DNA from: Oceanospirillaceae bacterium
Lineage (GTDB): Bacteria; Pseudomonadota; Gammaproteobacteria; Pseudomonadales; Balneatricaceae
Assembly: GCA_023954795.1 (NCBI GenBank)
Contig: JAGSHA010000199.1
Coordinates: 1-6,304, forward strand
Direction of reading: 5' to 3'
DNA: 6,304 nt
Below the pieces are notes generated by a model, which did not search any database, was not told the DNA's origin, and was given only the letters and a program-made list of their open reading frames with translations. The translations under genes were made by a program, and so were the position numbers. Below, in pieces: positions 1-3,824 of the stretch (positions are counted from its first letter, which is position 1; the number at the start of each line of letters is the position of its first letter).

Positions 1-182
1 GACTGCAGCGTTTGTGCCGTTGTCAGAGAGTCCTCGTAAGTGGCCAGCGCAATATCCGCGTAGTTGCCCAGTACTGCATCGGCTGTTGGTGCAGCAGCCT
101 GTTCCTTTTGCATCTGGTCGGCACAGCCGGTAAGCATTGTGGTGCCAATTGCCAGACTGAGTAATGTCGCACGAAATTTCAT
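1..182 (-). CDS. Imelysin (M75)-like iron-regulated lipoprotein, N-terminal part, runs off left edge
   Basis: The ATG is at 182-180 on the minus strand and the frame stays open to the window edge, giving 60 codons. Residues 1-20 form a lipoprotein signal peptide: MKFR, a hydrophobic stretch, then the lipobox L17-T-G-C20. Ala at +2 rather than Asp suggests outer-membrane sorting. After a short linker, residues 38-60 (L-G-N-Y-A-D-I-A followed by Y-E-D-S-L-T-T-A) resemble the first helix of imelysin-family (M75, IrpA/EfeO-like) proteins, which are periplasmic or surface proteins linked to iron uptake. The family's GxHxxE motif would lie beyond the edge and cannot be checked. The start is preceded by a modest GAGA ribosome site. 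A Fur-type operator at 231-249 fits an iron-regulated protein. In several marine bacteria such genes begin operons with a diheme-peroxidase-like protein and a second imelysin, which would lie to the left if present here. The lipoprotein call is firm; the family call rests on about 25 residues. Confidence 0.75.
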   Translation of the reverse strand, partial: MKFRATLLSLAIGTTMLTGCADQMQKEQAAAPTADAVLGNYADIALATYEDSLTTAQTLQ

Positions 183-219
183 TGGATCTCTCATCTCTGA
201 TAGGTGGTTAATAAGGCGT

Positions 220-248
220 ATAGTAATGCAAATGATAATGGTTCTCCA
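220..248 (-). promoter_or_regulatory. Putative sigma70 promoter of the imelysin-like lipoprotein gene
   Basis: Read on the minus strand, TGGAGA (248-243, 4/6 to TTGACA) and TACTAT (225-220, 4/6 to TATAAT) are separated by exactly 17 bases. The -35 matches poorly on its own. It aligns, however, with the much better -35 of the 3513-3602 microprotein gene, because both sit beside the same ATACGAATA-type sequence (plus-strand sense). The predicted start of transcription is about 30 bases upstream of the ATG. The Fur-type box covers the -35 and the spacer. Confidence 0.4.
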
Positions 249-249
249 T
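231..249. promoter_or_regulatory. Putative Fur box upstream of the imelysin-like gene
   Basis: The plus-strand sequence aatgataatggttctccat matches 13 of the 16 fixed positions of the gammaproteobacterial Fur consensus AATGANAATNATTNTCATT. Read three bases earlier (228-246), it also matches 14 of 19 positions of the classic GATAATGATAATCATTATC box, as expected for overlapping hexamer arrays. It covers the putative -35 and spacer of the leftward gene, so iron-bound Fur would block transcription. Imelysin/IrpA genes are commonly Fur-repressed, so site and gene agree. Confidence 0.65.
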
Positions 250-298
250 ACGAATATTAAAATCCAGTTATTAAAAGCATGGTTTCATGATGCGGATC

Positions 299-318
299 AG
301 ATATTCAGATATTCAGAT
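299..318. repeat. Short tandem repeat, 8-bp unit, 2.5 copies
   Basis: The unit agatattc occurs at 299-306 and 307-314 and is followed by a half copy, agat, at 315-318. It lies in the non-coding spacer between the lipoprotein promoter and the end of the carbonic anhydrase gene. No function is evident; such a repeat could vary in copy number by slippage. Confidence 0.7.
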
Positions 319-339
319 GATGGAGAAATGAGAGGCCAG

Positions 340-367
340 GACGCGGATGAAGGTGATTATCCGCGTC
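340..367 (-). terminator. Hairpin after the carbonic anhydrase gene, probable transcription terminator
   Basis: A perfect 9-bp inverted repeat, gacgcggat at 340-348 and atccgcgtc at 359-367, encloses a 10-base loop. It starts 12 bases beyond the stop codon of the leftward gene ending at 379. The stem is GC-rich, but the tract after it on the minus strand is only moderately T-rich (ctggcctctcatttctcc), so it is not a textbook intrinsic terminator. It may instead be an RNA-stabilising or Rho-assisted 3' end. Confidence 0.5.
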
Positions 368-378
368 AAAGAGGGTGA

Positions 379-933
379 TTAGTCAGATGCTGTCTGAGTG
401 TAGTCTTCCTGCAGGTGCTGGTCTTTGAGCTTCACATAGTTGCCTGCGGTATAAGTGAAAAATGAGCGCTCTTTATCGGTCAGTGCCCGCTGTTGTTTCA
501 CGGGACGCCCTACATAGAGGTAACCACTTTCCAGTGTTTTACCCGGGGGTACCAAACTGCCTGCGCCGATGATGACTTCATCTTCCACAATGGCACCGTC
601 CATTACCATCGCGCCCATTCCGACCAGAACCCGGCTGCCGATGGTGCAGCCATGCAGCATCGCCTGGTGGCCGATTGTCACATCATCGCCAATAATCAGA
701 GGATAACCATCAGGGTTGAACGGACCGGCATGGGTGATATGCAACACAGAACCGTCTTGTACACTGGTGCGCTGACCGATACGGATACGGTGCATGTCAC
801 CGCGAATCACCGTCAGTGGCCAGACAGAACAATCTTCGCCCAGTTCTACGTCTCCCAGTACAACAGCGCTGGGATCTACAAAGGTGCGGTCACCCAGTTT
901 TGGGGTCATGCCCTGATAAGTACGGATATGCAT
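379..933 (-). CDS. yrdA: Gamma-class carbonic anhydrase / YrdA-family left-handed beta-helix protein
   Basis: This 184-residue protein has the same length as E. coli YrdA and aligns with it throughout. It has the hexapeptide-repeat pattern of a left-handed beta helix, for example GDVELGEDCSVWP, IGDDVTIGHQ and IVEDEVIIGAGSLV, and a C-terminal helix. Such proteins form trimers with metal sites between subunits. By comparison with archaeal Cam, the metal ligands are His65 (in QDGSVLH), His89 and His94 (GHQAMLH), with the Arg44-Asp46 pair and Gln59 also kept. The acidic proton-shuttle loop of Cam is absent, as usual for the CamH/YrdA subgroup, so carbonic anhydrase activity is likely but not proven; the protein is cytosolic. 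The start is supported by AGGA upstream of the ATG. The gene is divergent from prlC across 101 bp, and a hairpin follows its stop. Family assignment is very secure; physiological substrate is less so. Confidence 0.95.
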   Translation of the reverse strand: MHIRTYQGMTPKLGDRTFVDPSAVVLGDVELGEDCSVWPLTVIRGDMHRIRIGQRTSVQDGSVLHITHAGPFNPDGYPLIIGDDVTIGHQAMLHGCTIGSRVLVGMGAMVMDGAIVEDEVIIGAGSLVPPGKTLESGYLYVGRPVKQQRALTDKERSFFTYTAGNYVKLKDQHLQEDYTQTASD

Positions 934-969
934 AGTGAGGGTCCTGTTGAAAACTCAGTGTTGAGCCCC

Positions 970-979
970 ATTGTATACT
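970..979. promoter_or_regulatory. Candidate shared -10 region of the divergent carbonic anhydrase and prlC promoters
   Basis: The 101-bp divergent region contains a palindromic GTATAC core at 973-978. It reads TATACT (974-979, 5/6 to TATAAT) toward prlC and TACAAT (975-970, 5/6) toward the carbonic anhydrase gene. No convincing -35 is seen at the right distance on either strand: TTGAAA at 947-952 is 21 bases from the rightward -10, which is too far. The assignment is therefore tentative. Confidence 0.35.
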
Positions 980-1034
980 TATTCGAAGCCGCTTCAGAGC
1001 GCCTCAGTAGCCCAGTTCATGGAGACTTAAGTCG

Positions 1035-3080
1035 ATGACGAACCCCCTGTTAAACGCTCATATTTTGCCCCCGTTTGCGCAGATCAAACCGGAACACGTA
1101 GAACCGGCGGTCGATCAGCTGTTGGCTGACAACCGGCAGGTGGTTGATACGCTGGTGCAGGACGTGACCGATCCAACCTGGGATAACCTGGTCGCGCCGC
1201 TGGAACAGATCAACGATGTACTGGCAAAAGCCTGGTCGCCGGTCTCCCATATGAACTCGGTCGTGAACAGCGATGAGCTGCGTGAAGCTTACAATGCCTG
1301 TCTGCCAAAACTGTCACAGTTCTGGACCGAACTGGGCCAGAATCAGGGGCTGTACCAGCTGCATCAGCAATATGCGGACAGTGAAGAGTTTGAGACCCTG
1401 AACACTGAGCAGAAAACGGCGATTGAGCATACGCTGCGTGACTTCAAGCTGTCGGGTATCGCCTTGGCTGAGGACCAGCAGCAGCGCTACGGCGAGCTGC
1501 AACAGCGTTTGTCTGAACTGACCACGAAGTTTTCCGAGAACGTCTTGGATGCCTCGAATGCGTGGAGCAAACTCATTCAGGACGAGTCTGAGCTGAAGGG
1601 CTTGCCGGAGATGGCGATTGCGGCGGCGAAACAGGTCGCTGAAGCAAAAGGCGAAGAGGGTTGGATGCTGACGCTGGACTTCCCGTCCTATATCCCAGTG
1701 ATGACTTACGCAGACAGCCGCGCGCTGCGCGAAGAGGTCTACACCGCGTTTGCTACCCGTGCATCTGATCAGGGCCCGAATGCCGGCGAGTGGGATAACT
1801 CGGAGATTATGCAGGAGATTCTGCAACTGCGTCAGGAAAAAGCCAAACTGCTGGGCTTTGAGAACTATGCCGAGTACTCACTGGCGACCAAGATGGCCGA
1901 AGAGCCGGATCAGGTGATCGGGTTCCTGCGTGATCTGGCGGCGAAAAGTCATCCTGAAGCGGAACGTGAATTTCAGGAGTTGTGTGATTTTGCCCGTGAT
2001 GAATACGGTATGGGCCAGCTGCAAGCCTGGGATGTGACCTATTACGGCGAAAAACTGAAACACGCGCGTTATGAGATCTCTCAGGAGATGTTACGTCCTT
2101 ACTTCCCGATGCCAAAAGTGCTGGACGGATTATTTGAAGTTGCCCAGCGCCTGTTTGGTATCGAGATTTGTGAGATCAAAGAATTCGATAGCTGGCATAA
2201 AGATGCCCGCCACTTTGAAGTGCGTCGTGATGAAACATTGATTGCCCGTTTCTATCTGGACCCGTTTGCGCGTGAAAAGAAACGCGGTGGCGCCTGGATG
2301 GACGATTGCCGTGTCCGCCGTCGTATGGATGATGGCAGCTTGCAGCTGCCGGTGGCGTATCTGGTCTGCAACTTCAATCCGCCGGTGGGTGATGATCCTG
2401 CCTTGTTGACCCACAACGAAGTGACGACCTTGTTCCACGAATTTGGTCACGGTATCCACCATATGCTGACGCGCATCGAAACCGCTGATGTCAGCGGTAT
2501 CAACGGGGTGGCTTGGGATGCTGTCGAACTGCCAAGCCAGTTCCTCGAAAACTGGTGCTGGGAGCCGGAAGCGCTGGCGCTGATCTCTGGTCACTACCAG
2601 ACAGGCGAGACGTTGCCACGTGAACTACTCGACAAAATGCTGGCAGCGAAAAACTTCCAGTCCGGTATGATGATGGTGCGTCAGCTGGAATTCTCGATCT
2701 TTGATTTCCAGCTGCACCGTGAGTTTGAAACGGATAAAACCGATATTCAGGCCGTACTGAACCGGATTCGTGATGAAGTTGCTGTGGTTACTCCACCCGC
2801 CTTCAACCGCTTCCAGCACAGCTTCAGCCATATTTTTGCCGGTGGTTATGCTGCGGGCTATTACAGCTATAAATGGGCCGAAGTGCTGTCTGCCGATGCG
2901 TTCTCACGCTTTGAAGAGGACGGTATCTTTAACCAGCAGACCGGTGCTGATTTCCTGCATGCCGTACTGGAACAGGGCGGATCGCGTGAAGCGATGGATC
3001 TGTTTGTTGAGTTTCGTGGCCGCAAGCCCGAGGTGGATGCGCTGTTACGACACAGCGGTATCACCGTAACTGAGTCTTGA
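1035..3080 (+). CDS. prlC: Oligopeptidase A (M3 zinc metallopeptidase, PrlC)
   Basis: This 681-residue protein (E. coli PrlC has 680) aligns with PrlC from the MTNPLL start to the C-terminal SGI. It is a cytosolic thimet-type endopeptidase that degrades short peptides, including cleaved signal peptides, working after larger proteases. An N-terminal helical region (about 1-200) precedes the M3 catalytic domain. The zinc site is His468-Glu-Phe-Gly-His472, with the third ligand Glu498 in AVELPSQ. Downstream, the conserved FSHIFAGGYAAGYYSYKWAEV segment carries substrate-binding His and Tyr residues. No signal peptide is present. GGAG at 1021-1024 lies 10 bases before the ATG. The gene is divergent from the gamma-carbonic anhydrase gene, and yheV follows after two bases, so the two are probably one transcript. 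I see no truncation or missing catalytic residue. Confidence 0.98.
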   Translation: MTNPLLNAHILPPFAQIKPEHVEPAVDQLLADNRQVVDTLVQDVTDPTWDNLVAPLEQINDVLAKAWSPVSHMNSVVNSDELREAYNACLPKLSQFWTELGQNQGLYQLHQQYADSEEFETLNTEQKTAIEHTLRDFKLSGIALAEDQQQRYGELQQRLSELTTKFSENVLDASNAWSKLIQDESELKGLPEMAIAAAKQVAEAKGEEGWMLTLDFPSYIPVMTYADSRALREEVYTAFATRASDQGPNAGEWDNSEIMQEILQLRQEKAKLLGFENYAEYSLATKMAEEPDQVIGFLRDLAAKSHPEAEREFQELCDFARDEYGMGQLQAWDVTYYGEKLKHARYEISQEMLRPYFPMPKVLDGLFEVAQRLFGIEICEIKEFDSWHKDARHFEVRRDETLIARFYLDPFAREKKRGGAWMDDCRVRRRMDDGSLQLPVAYLVCNFNPPVGDDPALLTHNEVTTLFHEFGHGIHHMLTRIETADVSGINGVAWDAVELPSQFLENWCWEPEALALISGHYQTGETLPRELLDKMLAAKNFQSGMMMVRQLEFSIFDFQLHREFETDKTDIQAVLNRIRDEVAVVTPPAFNRFQHSFSHIFAGGYAAGYYSYKWAEVLSADAFSRFEEDGIFNQQTGADFLHAVLEQGGSREAMDLFVEFRGRKPEVDALLRHSGITVTES

Positions 3081-3082
3081 TT

Positions 3083-3346
3083 ATGAGTGTTGTAAAACGA
3101 TTTGTTGCCGGGGCAACCTGCCCTCGTTGTGGGGAGATGGACACCCTGCGAATGTACCGGGATGAAGAGAAAGAGTACCGTGAATGTGTCGAGTGTGATT
3201 TCGAAGACGCGATGCGTCTGGACGGTGAGCCTGATGCCGCGGACGAGCTGGAAACCCGGGTAAACCGCGTGCCGGAACCGATTCCGGCGGATGCGCAGCC
3301 GCTTAATTTTGTCGCCAACCCCGGCACAAAGCGCCGCGATCACTGA
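3083..3346 (+). CDS. yheV: YheV-family putative zinc-ribbon metalloprotein
   Basis: This 87-residue protein begins MSVVKRFVAGATCPRCG, close to the E. coli YheV start (KRFIAGAKCPAC). Two CxxC pairs, Cys13/Cys16 and Cys35/Cys38, form a rubredoxin-like zinc knuckle. The tail is acidic and proline-rich, with a TRVN segment and a QPLNFVANPG end like Pseudomonas-type homologues and longer than the enteric form. The molecular function of the family is unknown; it is probably cytosolic and metal-binding. I chose ATG 3083 because homologues start there. A TTG at 3077 is in frame and overlaps the prlC stop, but would only add Met-Ile. There is no good Shine-Dalgarno sequence, and the start is two bases after the prlC stop, so translational coupling to prlC is likely. 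A weak hairpin follows at 3363-3391. Confidence 0.92.
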   Translation: MSVVKRFVAGATCPRCGEMDTLRMYRDEEKEYRECVECDFEDAMRLDGEPDAADELETRVNRVPEPIPADAQPLNFVANPGTKRRDH

Positions 3347-3362
3347 TCCTTTACTGCTTAAT

Positions 3363-3391
3363 ACCGGAGGTAGCGCGCTGTTGCCTCTGGT
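3363..3391 (+). terminator. Weak hairpin after yheV, possible terminator of prlC-yheV
   Basis: ACCGGAGG (3363-3370) can pair with CCTCTGGT (3384-3391) as an 8-bp stem with one G-U pair and a 13-base loop, 16 bases beyond the yheV stop. The following tgtcttcctc is pyrimidine-rich but has no uridine run. The position is right for an operon end, but the signal is weak. Confidence 0.35.
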
Positions 3392-3512
3392 GTCTTCCTC
3401 GTGCCAGCGATAACGCCATTCCACTTTGCTCCGTCGCTGACAGCCGAGTCTGGTCTATGCTTACCATCACGTCTGGCTACAAGGTCCGGGGTGCTGCATT
3501 TCCTTTTGCGCG
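3392..3512. other. Intergenic stretch without recognisable gene
   Basis: Between the hairpin after yheV and the microprotein stop codon I see no supported ORF, tRNA, repeat array or mobile-element end. A minus-strand open frame passes through, but it continues into the antisense of yheV and prlC and has no ribosome site. This stretch would be the 3' region of the microprotein transcript; no clear terminator for that gene is visible in it. Confidence 0.5.
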
Positions 3513-3602
3513 TTAAAGCACAAATAACAGGCAAAGCATGATACCGCTTGTCAGTGCGATCACCGGAAATCCCAGATCTGGCTTACTCATTCGAATATTC
3601 AT
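3513..3602 (-). CDS. Putative Fur-regulated 29-residue single-pass membrane microprotein
   Basis: The ATG at 3602-3600 opens a 29-codon frame ending in TAA at 3515-3513. The peptide begins MNIRMSKPDLGFPV and continues through a hydrophobic helix, roughly residues 12-29, ending CLLFVL. The charged N terminus (Arg4, Lys7) followed by a helix running to the last residue predicts a tail-anchored inner-membrane peptide with its N terminus inside. It is not a cleavable secretory signal, since nothing follows. It has a very strong ribosome site, AGGAG at 3617-3613, ten bases before the ATG. It also has a near-consensus promoter at 3659-3631 overlapped by a strong Fur box. That control region is the main evidence that the frame is real. 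I do not recognise the family. An internal Met at residue 5 is an alternative start. By inference it could be an accessory subunit of an iron or metal transporter or respiratory complex, but nothing here names the partner. Confidence 0.65.
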   Translation of the reverse strand: MNIRMSKPDLGFPVIALTSGIMLCLLFVL

Positions 3603-3612
3603 CGTGATATTT

Positions 3613-3617
3613 CTCCT
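3613..3617 (-). promoter_or_regulatory. Strong ribosome binding site of the microprotein
   Basis: AGGAG on the minus strand lies ten bases before the ATG at 3602, within caggagaa. Its strength and spacing fix the start and argue that this very short frame is translated. Confidence 0.7.
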
Positions 3618-3620
3618 GTT

Positions 3621-3639
3621 AATGAGAAGCATTATCATG
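3621..3639. promoter_or_regulatory. Strong Fur box over the -10 of the microprotein promoter
   Basis: aatgagaagcattatcatg matches 16 of 19 bases of the full palindrome AATGATAATCATTATCATT. It includes a perfect ATTATCA half site in the 7-1-7 arrangement. It covers the -10 element and the predicted transcription start of the leftward gene, so iron-loaded Fur would shut the promoter off. Confidence 0.8.
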
Positions 3640-3659
3640 AATTTCTCATATCATTTCAA
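3631..3659 (-). promoter_or_regulatory. Sigma70 promoter of the microprotein gene
   Basis: On the minus strand, TTGAAA (3659-3654, 5/6) and GATAAT (3636-3631, 5/6) are separated by exactly 17 bases. The predicted transcription start lies near 3624, about 20 bases upstream of the start codon, which leaves a short leader containing AGGAG. This is the best promoter in the window. Confidence 0.75.
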
Positions 3660-3676
3660 TACGAATAGTTCTCATT
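3658..3676. promoter_or_regulatory. Second, weaker Fur-like box behind the microprotein -35
   Basis: aatacgaatagttctcatt matches 13 of the 16 fixed positions of AATGANAATNATTNTCATT. Its centre is 37 bp from that of the stronger box, and it touches the -35 element, a common tandem arrangement in tightly iron-controlled promoters. It lies about 150 bp upstream of the divergent ATPase start, so it could also affect that gene. Confidence 0.5.
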
Positions 3677-3824
3677 TGTGAATTTGTTTTAGATCGCCCA
3701 AAACCATGCTCTCCGGGTGGTTAAAACGCACAGCAAATACCTGCGCCGGATCAGGGATCTGGCGATCAGGACGAGGTAATCTGGAAAGGCTGGCATCACC
3801 GCTGATCAATGTTGGAGGTGTAAC
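3677..3824. other. Leader region of the P-type ATPase gene with clustered GATC sites
   Basis: No clear plus-strand promoter or known riboswitch is visible here. GATC occurs at 3692, 3749, 3756, 3764 and 3804, three of them within 19 bp. On the minus strand an open frame enters from the ATPase antisense and ends with TGA at 3674-3672. Its last 30 or so codons (around PDPAQVFAVRFNHPESMV) have protein-like composition, so a decayed gene end is possible. Confidence 0.35.
3814..3818 (+). promoter_or_regulatory. Ribosome binding site of the P-type ATPase
   Basis: GGAGG lies six bases before the ATG at 3825. It is a near-perfect Shine-Dalgarno sequence and fixes the ATPase start. Confidence 0.85.

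Noticed and set aside
64..378. Plus-strand frame of 104 codons across the lipoprotein start and its promoter
   Set aside because: It runs antisense through the signal peptide and then through the Fur box, the repeat and the hairpin; its composition is not protein-like.
493..1038. Plus-strand frame of 181 codons opposite the carbonic anhydrase gene
   Set aside because: It is antisense to a clearly real gene, has no ribosome site, and its translation shows no family resemblance.
2867..3424. Minus-strand frame of 185 codons over the end of prlC, yheV and the intergenic region
   Set aside because: It is antisense to two secure genes, without ribosome site or recognisable motif.
3440..3480. Repeated gtctgg and partial inverted repeat agcc...ggct
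   Set aside because: The pairing is short and interrupted, with no tail or conserved context; it is consistent with chance.
3690..3824. yybP-ykoY (manganese) or magnesium riboswitch in the ATPase leader
   Set aside because: Such elements precede some cation ATPases, but the conserved GGGGAGUA-type and CCUGAUGAGACC-type segments are absent.
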